Assembly (NCBI RefSeq): GCF_000520555.1
Contig: NZ_KI914852.1
Coordinates: 54,750 to 118,187 of the forward strand
Length of the DNA: 63,438 nucleotides
Reading direction: 5' to 3'
Source of the DNA: Arthrobacter sp. Br18
GTDB lineage: Bacteria; Actinomycetota; Actinomycetes; Actinomycetales; Micrococcaceae
Position 1 is the first letter of the stretch. Each line of letters begins with the position of its first letter. The translations under genes and the position numbers were made by a program. Under the pieces are notes generated by a model, which was not told the origin of the DNA, made no database searches, and saw only the letters and a list, made by a program, of their open reading frames with translations. Shown in pieces: positions 50,643 through 59,837 of the stretch.

Positions 50643-51782
50643 TCAGCAATGCCCGGGGGAATGGGGGTAACCGGCGCAGAGTTCGAGGAACCGGGTATTG
50701 GCCTCGGGTTCCCCGATGCTCACCCGGATGCCCTCCTGGCCGAACGCGCGGACTGACAGTCCCTGCTGCCCGGCGAGTTCGGCGAAGTCCTGCGCGTGGG
50801 ACCCGAGTGCCAGCCAGACGAAATTGCCCTCCGACTCGGGGATCCTCCACCCCAGCCTCTGCAGTCCGTCAACCACGCGGGTTCGTTCCTCCACGATTCC
50901 CTGAACCCGCTGGGACACCTCATGGTGATGCTCGAGGGATGCGATTGCCGCGTGTTCGCCGACCTGGGACACTGCGAACGGCACTGCGCTGACGCGCAGG
51001 TACTCGGTGAGCAGCGGCTGCGCCACCGAGTAGCCGACCCGAAGCCCTGCCAGGCCGTGCGCCTTCGAGAAGGTCCGCAGCACAATGACGTTTTCGTGCT
51101 TCCGATACATCGCGATGCCGTCCACCGCATCGGCATGCCGAACGAATTCCTGGTACGCCTCGTCGATCACCACCACCACGGATTCAGGGATGACCTGCAG
51201 AAACCCCTCGACCTCGTTCGACGAGAGTCCCGGCCCCGTCGGATTGTTGGGAGTACACAGCAGGATCACCCGGGTGCGCTCGGTGACGGCGGCGGCCATC
51301 GCCTCCAGATCGTGGGTTCCATCCGGCCGGACCGGAACCTGCACGCCGGCTGCACCAGCCAATCCGATGCAGATGGGGTAGGCCTCGAAGGAACGCCAGG
51401 CGTAGATCACCTCGTCCGGTGCCTCGAAGTCATTCTGGCCGGCGAAGGCGGCAAGGACCTGGTTCAACGCGCCGAGGCTGCCCGCCCCCGTGACGATATC
51501 CGCTGCGGGAACGTCGAGGTAGGCGGAAAGGGCAGTGCGCAGCGCGGTGGTCATGGGATCCGGGTAACGGTTCACAGCTGTCTGGGCCCGGATCGCGTCA
51601 AGGACGGCAGGAAGGGGAGGAAGGGCGTTCTCATTGGACGACAGTTTGTAGCCCTGCAGGCCCTCGACGACCATGGGTGGCTTGCCCGCCGCATAACGAG
51701 GCAATTTGCCCAGCGCCCTCCGCGGTTGAATGCCGGCGGCGGCCGTTCCGGCGAAGCCGGCCTGATTCTCGGTTGACGTCAT
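50643..51782 (-). CDS. HisC/aromatic-amino-acid aminotransferase family protein
   Basis: This 379-residue PLP aminotransferase has LSSNENALPPLPAVLDAIRA, RYPDPMTTALRTALSAYLDV, TPNNPTGPGLSSNEVEGFL, VVVIDEAYQEFV and the Schiff-base Lys in LRTFSKAHGLAGLRVGYS. The family includes histidinol-phosphate and aromatic aminotransferases. No his genes are nearby, so an aromatic or branched-chain 2-oxoacid role upstream of the dehydrogenase operon is more likely. TAGGCT (51794-51789) with six bases to the ATG indicates a leaderless start. Confidence 0.9.
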   Translation of the reverse strand: MTSTENQAGFAGTAAAGIQPRRALGKLPRYAAGKPPMVVEGLQGYKLSSNENALPPLPAVLDAIRAQTAVNRYPDPMTTALRTALSAYLDVPAADIVTGAGSLGALNQVLAAFAGQNDFEAPDEVIYAWRSFEAYPICIGLAGAAGVQVPVRPDGTHDLEAMAAAVTERTRVILLCTPNNPTGPGLSSNEVEGFLQVIPESVVVVIDEAYQEFVRHADAVDGIAMYRKHENVIVLRTFSKAHGLAGLRVGYSVAQPLLTEYLRVSAVPFAVSQVGEHAAIASLEHHHEVSQRVQGIVEERTRVVDGLQRLGWRIPESEGNFVWLALGSHAQDFAELAGQQGLSVRAFGQEGIRVSIGEPEANTRFLELCAGYPHSPGHC

Positions 51783-51834
51783 GAACCCAGCCTAATGCCG
51801 GGGTGCGCGCAGCCCGGTGTGACAGCATGGTCGG

Positions 51835-52275
51835 ATGTTGAAGTGGATTCTCCGCATCGTGTCCAACGCCGTGGCCCTGTGGGCCGCCGTTACTCTCCTG
51901 CCCGGAATGGAGGTCCTTGCAGATCCCGCCCTGGGGCGTGCCGTGGCCGATGTCGCAGGCACCGCTGTGGAGCCCGCGGGTGCAGAAACCATCAGCGTGG
52001 TCCTCGCCTTCGGTTTCGTCGGCCTGGTCTTCAGCCTGGTCAATGCCCTGATCCGGCCGATCGTGGGGTTCCTGTCGCTCCCGCTCACCATCCTCACCCT
52101 TGGACTGTTCACGATCGTGATCAATGCCGGGATGCTTCTGCTGACGTCCTGGCTTACCTCCTTCACTCCCGTCCGGTTCTCCGTCGATTCGTTCTTCTGG
52201 ACTGCAATTCTCGGGTCACTGATCGTCAGCGTGGTATCGCTGGTCCTCTCGACGCTGACGCGGTCGAGGAACTAG
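51835..52275 (+). CDS. Phage-holin-family-4 type small membrane protein
   Basis: This 146-residue protein has four membrane helices with the pattern of PF04020 proteins: FGFVGLVFSLVNALIRPIVG, then FLSLPLTILTLGLFTIVINA, then GMLLLTSWL. The family name comes from resemblance to phage holins; these chromosomal copies are not phage. It lies alone, divergent from the HisC-type gene and overlapping the end of the hydrolase gene by four bases. The function is unknown. Confidence 0.88.
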   Translation: MLKWILRIVSNAVALWAAVTLLPGMEVLADPALGRAVADVAGTAVEPAGAETISVVLAFGFVGLVFSLVNALIRPIVGFLSLPLTILTLGLFTIVINAGMLLLTSWLTSFTPVRFSVDSFFWTAILGSLIVSVVSLVLSTLTRSRN

Positions 52276-53090
52276 CCCGCCCGACGGCGACCCTTCCCGC
52301 CGCCGTGCCGGTCCCGCGGGGCCGGGCCGGTCGCCGTCGCCGGTATGCGCTCGGCGGTGTACATGCGGCTGGAGGCCACTCCGGAGACGCCGGCGGCGGT
52401 CAGGAGTGACGCAGCTGGAGCGAGGGAGGGCAGCAGGCTCGCGTCCACCAGGCGTGCTCCCTCGGCGTAGTTGGCGAGCTTGTGCGCCGGCCCGAGGCCC
52501 TTACCCTCCACCTCGCCGTCGGGGCCCTCCCCCAACTTCGGCACCGGATGTGCGAGGTTCACCGTCACCCGGTGCTGCTCGTCAGGATTGGGGGCGGCAT
52601 CGACGCCGTGCACGGCGTCATTAGCATGTTCGAGGTGCAGGTACTCGGTCCGCACTGAGCCCTCCCAGCCGGTCGGAGAGCCGACAGTGACAACGAGGCC
52701 GACGTCGTAGGTCGCCGCGAGCCCGGAATCGGCGGCCAGGTTCATCGCGTGGAGCCCGCCCTGGCTGTATCCGGCGACCATCAGCCGGTCACCCGGCTGC
52801 GCACCCGAGTCCTCCAGTGCCCGCGCGACGGCAGGGCCCACGTAGCGGCTGTCCAGGAGTACTGCTTCGGCGTTGCCGGCGTCGACGAAGGGGTTTCCGG
52901 CTTCCAGCCCTGAGCCCTGGGTTCCCGGCAGCACCACGATGTAGACCGGACCCTCCAGTCCCGCTGTCCGCAGCACCTCGAAAGTGCCGGGCCCGCGTTC
53001 CTCCACCGCGGCGATCCGGGTGATCAGTGATCCGACTGTGCCCTCGAAGGGTACGCTCGTGCCGACGTCCTGCGGCGGGGTGATCCGCAC
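52272..53090 (-). pseudogene. 3' part of a disrupted alpha/beta hydrolase gene (272-aa frame)
   Basis: This frame encodes the hydrolase core (MVAGYSQGGLHAMNLA with nucleophile Ser in GYSQG) and the proper C-terminus of a gene broken by the 598-bp tandem duplication at 52521-53716. It opens at an internal GTG (53090) and has no Shine-Dalgarno of its own. Removing one copy of the repeat gives one continuous 430-codon frame from GTG 54162 to the stop at 52272. Confidence 0.8.
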
Positions 53091-53716
53091 CGGGCCCGGC
53101 CGCAGGATTCCCGAGGCGGGGGCCCTCCCCCAACTTCGGCACCGGATGTGCGAGGTTCACCGTCACCCGGTGCTGCTCGTCAGGATTGGGGGCGGCATCG
53201 ACGCCGTGCACGGCGTCATTAGCATGTTCGAGGTGCAGGTACTCGGTCCGCACTGAGCCCTCCCAGCCGGTCGGAGAGCCGACAGTGACAACGAGGCCGA
53301 CGTCGTAGGTCGCCGCGAGCCCGGAATCGGCGGCCAGGTTCATCGCGTGGAGCCCGCCCTGGCTGTATCCGGCGACCATCAGCCGGTCACCCGGCTGCGC
53401 ACCCGAGTCCTCCAGTGCCCGCGCGACGGCAGGGCCCACGTAGCGGCTGTCCAGGAGTACTGCTTCGGCGTTGCCGGCGTCGACGAAGGGGTTTCCGGCT
53501 TCCAGCCCTGAGCCCTGGGTTCCCGGCAGCACCACGATGTAGACCGGACCCTCCAGTCCCGCTGTCCGCAGCACCTCGAAAGTGCCGGGCCCGCGTTCCT
53601 CCACCGCGGCGATCCGGGTGATCAGTGATCCGACTGTGCCCTCGAAGGGTACGCTCGTGCCGACGTCCTGCGGCGGGGTGATCCGCACCGGGCCCGGCCG
53701 CAGGATTCCCGAGGCG
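52521..53716. repeat. Perfect 598-bp tandem duplication
   Basis: 52521-53118 and 53119-53716 appear identical over all 598 bases on direct reading, joined without microhomology. The unit spans most of the hydrolase domain. 598 is not a multiple of three, so the extra copy shifts the frame. Identity means it is very recent, or an assembly artefact such as a contig overlap joined without merging. Confidence 0.95.
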
Positions 53717-54162
53717 ATCCCGACGGCGGCCGCCGCCCGCGCGGCTTCCTCCGTGCGCTGTGAGACCCTGGCGATCGCGCCCTGTGCCGCGGCATCCGCT
53801 GCAAGGTAGGAGAACCGACTGGCAGTGATGCGGCGGGCGGCGTCCGTCAGGTTGTCCTCGTCGGCGAGCACGGCTCGCGCGGCGTCCCGAACGGCGCTGC
53901 AGGCAGCTCCACGGGAGTCGAGCAACCCGGCGCCCGCTCCGCTCTGCCACGCCACGGCGGGCGGAATGTCCTGTCCCAGTTCCAGTTCCACGTAGACCAG
54001 GGCTGCCGCCACCTCGCGCGCTCCCTCCGCGAGGTGGTCAAGCCGAACTGACGCCTGCTCAAGCTCGTCCCACTGGAAGCGGATGCCTCCCACACCGCCT
54101 CGCACTGCTACATAGGCTTCACCATCGGTAACGGGCCTCAGGAAGTCCGAGGGGCGAGTCAC
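52789..54162 (-). pseudogene. 5' part of the disrupted hydrolase gene (457-aa frame)
   Basis: From GTG 54162 the frame encodes an N-terminal helical region (residues about 1-155, WXG-like, beginning with MTRPSDFLRPVTDGEAYVAV), then an alpha/beta hydrolase domain with VVLPGTQGSG and GYSQGG (Ser near 267). At the repeat junction near residue 348 it shifts frame and reads Arg-rich nonsense to a stop at 52789. The GTG overlaps the TGA of the upstream WXG-like gene (GTGA), indicating coupling. The intact form would be 430 residues. It may belong to an actinobacterial esterase group; the substrate is unknown. Confidence 0.85.
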
Positions 54163-54473
54163 TGTCCGGCCGCCACCGCGGAGGCTTCTTCCGCCCGGCG
54201 CAGCGCATCCGCGTGGGCATCGGCAAGCAGCGCAGCAGTCGACAGGAGGGTCACGGACACCGCCATGGCCGCAGCGCGGCTCTGCAGGTAGGCGACGAAC
54301 CGGCTGCCCGCCGGCGATTCCCAGCTCAGCAGGCACACCGACAGCGCCTGTTGCCGGATCGCCTCCAGTTGTCCTGCCTGCCATCGCAGTCTGCTCCCGG
54401 CCGCGTAGGCGGCGGAGCTTCCGGTCATCCACGGCTGGACGGCGTCGTCGTCGTTCCTCCGCATACCCGTCAC
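54159..54473 (-). CDS. WXG100-like small helical protein
   Basis: This is a 104-residue helical protein. LLSWESPAGSRFVAYLQSRA near the middle carries a W-x-S/G-like turn between two helices, as in WXG100 proteins, and Ala-rich helices fill the rest. I chose the GTG at 54473: AGGAGG at 54483-54478 is four bases upstream. The gene overlaps the hydrolase start, so the two are coupled and the small protein is likely its partner. WXG100 proteins are often secreted by ESX systems, but no ESX gene is present. Confidence 0.65.
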   Translation of the reverse strand: MTGMRRNDDDAVQPWMTGSSAAYAAGSRLRWQAGQLEAIRQQALSVCLLSWESPAGSRFVAYLQSRAAAMAVSVTLLSTAALLADAHADALRRAEEASAVAAGQ

Positions 54474-54588
54474 CACGCCTCCTTTCTCCTCCCTCTGGCG
54501 ACCACGCTAGGTGCCGGACAACGGGCCATGACGAGCGAAACGGGCTATGTGGACAGCGTTTACTGAGCGGGCGTGAAAGACTTGAGGC

Positions 54589-56019
54589 ATGGCCGACTCC
54601 GCACTCCTCCGGGTAGAACTTGCTGCCACATCCCACGGGGAAGCCTCCTCCCTCTCTCTGGGGCCGCTCGACGGCCGGTACAGGGAGGCTGTTGCACCCC
54701 TCGTCGACTATCTCTCCGAGGCGGCCCTGAACCGGGACCGGGTGCATGTCGAAGTCGAATGGCTGATCCATCTCACGCGCCAGGGCGTGCTGCCCGGAGC
54801 AGGGCAGCTCGAGCCGGCACAGGAGGAGACGCTGAGGGACATCGTGCTCTCCTTCGACACGGCGTCCGTCGCGGAACTCGCCGACATCGAGAAGGTCACG
54901 GTGCACGACGTCAAAGCCGTGGAGTACTTCATCGGGCGGCGCCTCGCTGGCCTCGGGATCGAGCACCTCAAGCCCCTCGTGCATTTCGGGTGCACGTCGG
55001 AGGACATCAACAACCTTTCCTACGCCCTCGGAGTCAAGGGAGCGGTGGAACGCGTCTGGCTGCCCGCGGCGAAGGACCTCGTGACACACATCGGTGAGCT
55101 CGCGCGCAGTTTCCGCGGCATGGCGATGCTCTCGAGGACCCACGGCCAGCCCGCAACTCCCACCACGCTGGGAAAGGAGATGGCCGTGGTGGCTCACCGC
55201 CTCTCGCGCCAGCTGAAGCGGATCGAGCAGACCGACTACCTCGGCAAGATGAACGGAGCCACCGGAACCTACGCCGCGCATTATGCCTCGGTTCCCGCAG
55301 CGGACTGGCAGCAGGTGTCGCGCTCCTTCGTCGAGGGACTGGGACTGGCCTGGAATCCGCTCACCACGCAGATCGAATCCCATGACTGGCAGGCTGAGCT
55401 GTACGCCGACCTGGCACGCTTCAACCGCATCCTCCACAACTTCTGCACCGACGTCTGGAGCTACATCTCCATCGGGTACTTCGTGCAGGTTCCGGTGGCG
55501 GGTGCTACGGGTTCCTCGACCATGCCGCACAAGGTGAACCCCATCCGGTTCGAGAATGCGGAGGCGAACCTGGAAATCTCCTCCTCGCTGCTGGACGTGC
55601 TGGGTGCCACCCTCGTGACGTCACGATGGCAGCGGGACCTCACGGACTCCTCCAGCCAGCGCAACATCGGCGTGGCGTTCGGGCATTCCCTGCTGGCCAT
55701 CTCCAATGTGGTAAAGGGCCTGGGGCGCCTCGACGTCGCCCCGCTCGCCCTCGCCGCCGACCTCGAGGCCAACTGGGAAGTGCTCGGAGAGGCCATTCAG
55801 ATGGTCATGCGTGCCGAGGCCATTGCCGGCGTTCCGGGCCTGGCCGACCCGTACGAGCGGCTGAAGGAGCTGACCCGGGGCCAACGCGTGGATGCAGTCC
55901 GCATGCAGGAATTCGTCGGCGGGCTGGGGCTCAGCAGGGAGGCCGAGCAGCGCCTCCTGAGCATGACACCGGCGAGCTACACCGGCATCGCCGAGCAACT
56001 CGTGGATCACCTCGGATAG
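54589..56019 (+). CDS. purB: Adenylosuccinate lyase
   Basis: PurB cleaves fumarate from adenylosuccinate and SAICAR in purine synthesis (EC 4.3.2.2). The 476-residue length suits the bacterial form. GPLDGRYREAV, HFGCTSEDINN, LSRTHGQPATPTTLGKEM with a catalytic His, and GSSTMPHKVNPIRFENAE with the flexible catalytic loop are visible. AAGACT six bases before the ATG may be a -10 for a leaderless start. The nuclease-fold gene follows by six bases. Confidence 0.97.
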   Translation: MADSALLRVELAATSHGEASSLSLGPLDGRYREAVAPLVDYLSEAALNRDRVHVEVEWLIHLTRQGVLPGAGQLEPAQEETLRDIVLSFDTASVAELADIEKVTVHDVKAVEYFIGRRLAGLGIEHLKPLVHFGCTSEDINNLSYALGVKGAVERVWLPAAKDLVTHIGELARSFRGMAMLSRTHGQPATPTTLGKEMAVVAHRLSRQLKRIEQTDYLGKMNGATGTYAAHYASVPAADWQQVSRSFVEGLGLAWNPLTTQIESHDWQAELYADLARFNRILHNFCTDVWSYISIGYFVQVPVAGATGSSTMPHKVNPIRFENAEANLEISSSLLDVLGATLVTSRWQRDLTDSSSQRNIGVAFGHSLLAISNVVKGLGRLDVAPLALAADLEANWEVLGEAIQMVMRAEAIAGVPGLADPYERLKELTRGQRVDAVRMQEFVGGLGLSREAEQRLLSMTPASYTGIAEQLVDHLG

Positions 56020-56025
56020 ATCCCG

Positions 56026-56883
56026 GTGACCACCGCACCCGACCCACCGCTGATCGGTGGAGCGCGCACAGCTCTCCACGTCATGAGCTACAACATCCGG
56101 TACGACCGGCATGCGACACAGCCCGGCGAAACCGATTACTGGCCCGAGCGGATCCTGCCACTGCAGCGTCTCCTCAGGCTCGAGCGTCCGGCGGTGCTCG
56201 GAGTGCAGGAAGCCCTCTCCCACCAGCTCACCGCCGTCGAAGCGGCGCTGCCTCCCCACTTCCGGATGATCGGCTACGGCCGCGACGGCGGAAGCAAAGG
56301 GGAGTACTCAGCAATCCTCTATGATGCTCACCGGTTGCAGCTCCTCGAATGGGACCAGTTCTGGCTGTCCGAAACGCCACGCCTCATCGGGTCCATCACC
56401 TGGGGCAACGGGGTCGCGAGGATCGTGACCTGGGGGCGATTCTTCGACACGGTGACACGCCAGGAGATCCTCGTCATCAACACGCACTTCGACCATGATT
56501 CGGATGAGGCCAAACTCCGCAGCGCCCACGCCATCCTGGACCTGGTCCGCGTGTTCCAGCCGCGGCTGCCCACCATCCTCACCGGGGATTTCAACTCGTC
56601 AGCCGGTTCCTCCAGCACCTACGGAGCCTTCCTCGAGTCGGGATTGTTCCTCGACACCTGGGCCGCGGCCGCCGAGCATCGGACTCCCACCTACGGAACC
56701 ACCCCCCGCTACGGGGATCCCGTCGAAGGCGGCCGCCGCATCGACTGGATCCTTTCGTCCCCGGATATCAGCGTGCTGGAAGCTGCCATCAACACCACCC
56801 GGCCGGACGGACGCTATCCCTCCGACCATGCCGCCGTCCAGGCCCTGGTGCTCCTGCCGGACGCGCCCGGACTGCCCGACTAG
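56026..56883 (+). CDS. Endonuclease/exonuclease/phosphatase-fold protein
   Basis: This 285-residue protein has the EEP fold. Motifs are VMSYNIRYD, LGVQEALSHQL with the metal Glu, VINTHFDHDSDEAKLRSAHA, LTGDFNSSAGSSSTYGAF and a final YPSDHAAVQALV with the general base His. The group includes sphingomyelinase-like and DNA-repair enzymes; the target cannot be told. It is probably co-transcribed with purB. The GTG start is six bases after the purB stop. Confidence 0.92.
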   Translation: MTTAPDPPLIGGARTALHVMSYNIRYDRHATQPGETDYWPERILPLQRLLRLERPAVLGVQEALSHQLTAVEAALPPHFRMIGYGRDGGSKGEYSAILYDAHRLQLLEWDQFWLSETPRLIGSITWGNGVARIVTWGRFFDTVTRQEILVINTHFDHDSDEAKLRSAHAILDLVRVFQPRLPTILTGDFNSSAGSSSTYGAFLESGLFLDTWAAAAEHRTPTYGTTPRYGDPVEGGRRIDWILSSPDISVLEAAINTTRPDGRYPSDHAAVQALVLLPDAPGLPD

Positions 56884-57413
56884 GCGGGATCCGCTCGGGG
56901 CGCCAGGAGCACGACGGCTTTGCCGACGCTGTCCCAGCGGCGTGCAGCGACTGCGTGCAGGGGAGGCAGCTCCCGGCGGGATATCGCCGCAGCGGCCCGG
57001 GCCAGCTCCTCGGCCGTCAGCCCCCGGGCGAGGGTGAGGTGCGGTGTCCACTGCCCTGCCATAGTGGTGGGTACGGGGTGAGCAACAGCAAGGACGGCCC
57101 AGATGCGGCGGTGAAGCTCCATCATCGCCGGCGAACAGACCACTTGTCGCGCGAGGACAAACTTGTTCCTCGTCGGAAAGACGAGCAGCCCGGCAGTTGC
57201 CAGTGCGATCGGCAGGGCCTGCGCGGCGGCGGCAAGACCGGCGTCGTGTTCGGCGTCGATCCTCGCCGCCGCTGCGAGCGTGATGTGGGGGCTGTTGCTC
57301 CAGGACGCGTGCCTGGAGGAATTGGGCAGGCCCGTGTCCTCCAGCGCCTTCCAGTCCTCGAGCACCGCGTTCTGCGCTACGGGATCGAGCAGCAGTTCAA
57401 CGCTGTCGGTCAC
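56880..57413 (-). CDS. 2'-5' RNA ligase family protein (2H phosphoesterase)
   Basis: This 177-residue protein has two H-x-T motifs in SNSPHITLAAAARI and GQWTPHLTLARGL, the hallmark of 2H phosphoesterases/2'-5' RNA ligases that act on 2'-5' or cyclic phosphates. The start is a GTG just after the FHA gene, so the two may be co-transcribed. It overlaps the end of the EEP-fold gene by four bases (converging). The substrate is unknown. Confidence 0.87.
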   Translation of the reverse strand: MTDSVELLLDPVAQNAVLEDWKALEDTGLPNSSRHASWSNSPHITLAAAARIDAEHDAGLAAAAQALPIALATAGLLVFPTRNKFVLARQVVCSPAMMELHRRIWAVLAVAHPVPTTMAGQWTPHLTLARGLTAEELARAAAAISRRELPPLHAVAARRWDSVGKAVVLLAPRADPA

Positions 57414-57433
57414 CTGCGATCAGTTCCCCTTCG

Positions 57434-58351
57434 TCAACGGGGCGGCCGCCGGAAGTCCCCGATTCCGGCGGAGCCGTCCTGTTCGGTCGCGCCGGTGCGC
57501 GGGTTCCGCTGCGGGCGCTGGTAGGCGAGCTCCCCGCCGCTCCTGCCGCCGAAGGGCCTCCCGTGATCTGCGTACTCCTCGCGGAAGAAGGCGAGGCGCC
57601 ACGGGCCGAGCTGAACCCTTGCTCCCGTTCGAAGAATGGACTCACCCCTGGCGTTCACGCTTCCGCCGACAGGACCATGGGGGATCAGCACGTACTCGTC
57701 GTCCGCCGTGTGGACGATTTCCGCATGGAGGTCCTGCAACCCCCCGAGCTGCAGCGAACTACCGGGCGCGCTGCCGATACTGGAGCGGTCCTGCGACAGC
57801 TCGAATTCACGCGGAACCTGCCCCTCCCACGTGGCCGAATCCTCGACGAAGATCAGCCGCGGCCTGCCGCTGCCCGGCGCATTGTGGGTGGTGGTGATGG
57901 TGCGCTTGATCCGGCGGTTGGCCGTGGGTACCAGGGGAAACGGCGTCGACGGCGGCATTCCCACTTTCGATCCACTGCTCTCCAACGCCCGCCGGCCGAC
58001 CCTCAGCAGCGGCGCAAGCGTCGACGGGGATCCCAGCCGAATGTGCGGTGAGCGGGTCAGGAGCCGCTGCGCACGGGAACTCTTCACGGCCCCCAGGCTC
58101 ACGAGGTTCCCCTTGGGGCCGGCGACGGAGACGGCGAGCCCCTGACCTGCCAGTGCCTTCGCAAGAGAACGGATGCCCGCAAGGCTCGGCATATCGCTTC
58201 CGCCGAACGCACCCGGATTGTCGACGAAAACCTCGATCGTGGTTCCTGCGGCCGTGACGGTTCCACTCAGGTGTTCCGCCGGGTCGCCGCCCTGGGGAGG
58301 CTCCACGAGCGAGAAGACCAGATCGATGTCGAGATGAATCGGGGAATTCAC
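57434..58351 (-). CDS. FHA-domain protein
   Basis: This is a 305-residue protein. The C-terminal FHA domain (residues about 185-270) is seen in SSIGSAPGSSLQLGGLQDLH and AEIVHTADDEYVLIPHGPVG, with a variant phosphothreonine loop, then GARVQLGPWRLAFFREEYAD. The N-terminal 140 residues form an alpha/beta segment (VFVDNPGAFGGSDMPSLAGI) of no family I recognise. A Pro/Arg-rich tail follows. The GTG start has no clear Shine-Dalgarno. It follows the 84-residue gene by 14 bases and may share its transcript. No Ser/Thr kinase is in the window. Confidence 0.82.
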   Translation of the reverse strand: MNSPIHLDIDLVFSLVEPPQGGDPAEHLSGTVTAAGTTIEVFVDNPGAFGGSDMPSLAGIRSLAKALAGQGLAVSVAGPKGNLVSLGAVKSSRAQRLLTRSPHIRLGSPSTLAPLLRVGRRALESSGSKVGMPPSTPFPLVPTANRRIKRTITTTHNAPGSGRPRLIFVEDSATWEGQVPREFELSQDRSSIGSAPGSSLQLGGLQDLHAEIVHTADDEYVLIPHGPVGGSVNARGESILRTGARVQLGPWRLAFFREEYADHGRPFGGRSGGELAYQRPQRNPRTGATEQDGSAGIGDFRRPPR

Positions 58352-58365
58352 GCCAGAGGCCTGCG

Positions 58366-58620
58366 TCAGCCGCGCAGCGTATCGGAACCGCGGGCGTCGT
58401 TGTCACTCGTGGTGATGCGGAGCGTTCCGTTGAACTTCCAGGTGGCACGCGGCGCATCGGGCCCGATGTCGCGCGGGACCTCGACCGTCATGTCGACGAA
58501 GTTGTAGTCGATGGCGGCCCCCTTGCCTGTCAGGTAGGACCACATTTCTTCGGCGAGGTCCGTCCAGTCCCGGATGGTGTGGTTCTGGCCTGCGGCGGCG
58601 CTGGAGATGTTCTCAGTCAT
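58366..58620 (-). CDS. Small acidic protein of unknown function (84 aa)
   Basis: This 84-residue acidic protein contains RDWTDLAEEMWSYLTGKGAA and IDYNFVDMTVEVPRDIGPDA. AAGGA lies seven bases before the ATG at 58620, better placed than the ATG at 58635. It is immediately upstream of the FHA gene with a 14-base gap, which suggests an operon and a partner role. I do not recognise a family. Confidence 0.75.
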   Translation of the reverse strand: MTENISSAAAGQNHTIRDWTDLAEEMWSYLTGKGAAIDYNFVDMTVEVPRDIGPDAPRATWKFNGTLRITTSDNDARGSDTLRG

Positions 58621-58766
58621 GGTTGATTCCTTCATCGGGTGATCTAACGATGACAGACGTCCTCTAACTCCGCCTGACGTGGGTGATCACAACGATAGCG
58701 GAGCCCGCGGACGAAAAACACCCGCGCGCGACGAGGAGTGCGACGGGTCAGCAGGTTCCCGACCGG

Positions 58767-59750
58767 CTACCACTTCGGGTGGACGGCACTCCGGAAATGA
58801 CGGTCGTAGATTCCGGCGACGGCGCCGTCCAGCTCTGCGCCGAGTCCGAGGTGGGCTGCGGCTTCCGCATTTGCCCGGGCCTGGTCCGGGTTCCGTGCGC
58901 CCGGAATAACGGTGCTGACGCCGTCCTGCGCCGCGACCCAGGCGAGGGCCGCCTGGGCGGTGGAAACGCCGTCGGGCACGAGGCCGGAGAACTCCTGCGC
59001 CGCAGCGAGGCCGGTCCCGAAGTCGACGCCCGCGAAAGTCTCCCCCACGTCGAATGCGGCGCCGTCCCGGTTGAAGTTCCGGTGGTCGTTCTCGGCGAAG
59101 ACGGTCTCCCTCGTGTACTTGCCGGAGAGGAGGCCGGACGCGAGGGGCACCCGGGCGATGATGCCGACGCCGGCGGCCTTCGCCGCCGGCAGGACCTCGT
59201 CCAGCGGCTTGAGGCGGAACGCGTTGAGGATGATCTGCACGCTGGCCGTGTTGCCGTGCCGGATGGCGGTGAGGGCCTCGTCGGAGCGCTCGACGCTCAC
59301 GCCGTAGTTCCTCATCACGCCCTCGCTGACGAGTGTGTCCAACGCGTCGTACACCTCGTCGGAGCTGTAGACGGCGGTGGGCGGGCAGTGCAGCTGGACG
59401 AGGTCGAGCGTGTCGACGCCGAGGTTGGTGCGGGAGCGGTCGGTCCACTGCCGGAAGTTCGACAGGCTGTAGTTCTCCGGTACGTGGTCCACGCGCCGGC
59501 CCATCTTCGTGGCCACCAGGATGTCGTGCCCGGGATTATTCCTGAGGAAGGACCCGATGGTCGCCTCACTGCGGCCGTCCCCGTAGACGTCGGCGGTGTC
59601 GAAGAACGTGACGCCTGCGCCGGCGGCCGCGTCCAGCACCGCGAGCGCGTCCTTGTCCTCCACCTCGCCCCAGTCGGCCCCCAACTGCCAGGTGCCGAGT
59701 CCGATGACGGAAACGGAGCGGCCGGTCTTGCCCAAGTGTCGTTGTTCCAT
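58767..59750 (-). CDS. Aldo/keto reductase (YajO/IolS-like)
   Basis: This 327-residue reductase has MEQRHLGKTGRSVSVIGLGT, FFDTADVYGDGRSEATIGSF with catalytic Asp and Tyr, LVATKMGRRVDHVPENY with the Lys, LVQLHCPPTAVYSSDEVYDA with the His, and RVPLASGLLSGKYTR. I chose the ATG at 59750 because TATAGT (59762-59757) is six bases upstream; the longer frame from 59819 contains that promoter. The substrate is unknown. It is divergent from the Rieske-linked flavoprotein. Confidence 0.92.
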   Translation of the reverse strand: MEQRHLGKTGRSVSVIGLGTWQLGADWGEVEDKDALAVLDAAAGAGVTFFDTADVYGDGRSEATIGSFLRNNPGHDILVATKMGRRVDHVPENYSLSNFRQWTDRSRTNLGVDTLDLVQLHCPPTAVYSSDEVYDALDTLVSEGVMRNYGVSVERSDEALTAIRHGNTASVQIILNAFRLKPLDEVLPAAKAAGVGIIARVPLASGLLSGKYTRETVFAENDHRNFNRDGAAFDVGETFAGVDFGTGLAAAQEFSGLVPDGVSTAQAALAWVAAQDGVSTVIPGARNPDQARANAEAAAHLGLGAELDGAVAGIYDRHFRSAVHPKW

Positions 59751-59837
59751 CGTTCGACTATAGGCGGGCGGTTTGCCCCGCTGCTTGACTGTCGGCATGC
59801 TCAGTGGTGGGCTGGTCACCTACGGAAGGGAACCCGC

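Noticed and set aside
51835-52275. Prophage holin
   Set aside because: The family name is historical; no endolysin or phage structural gene is adjacent and the type is a common chromosomal protein.
52521-53716. Two separate paralogous genes
   Set aside because: The copies are identical with a frame-shifting unit length and one start and one stop; this is a duplication within one gene.
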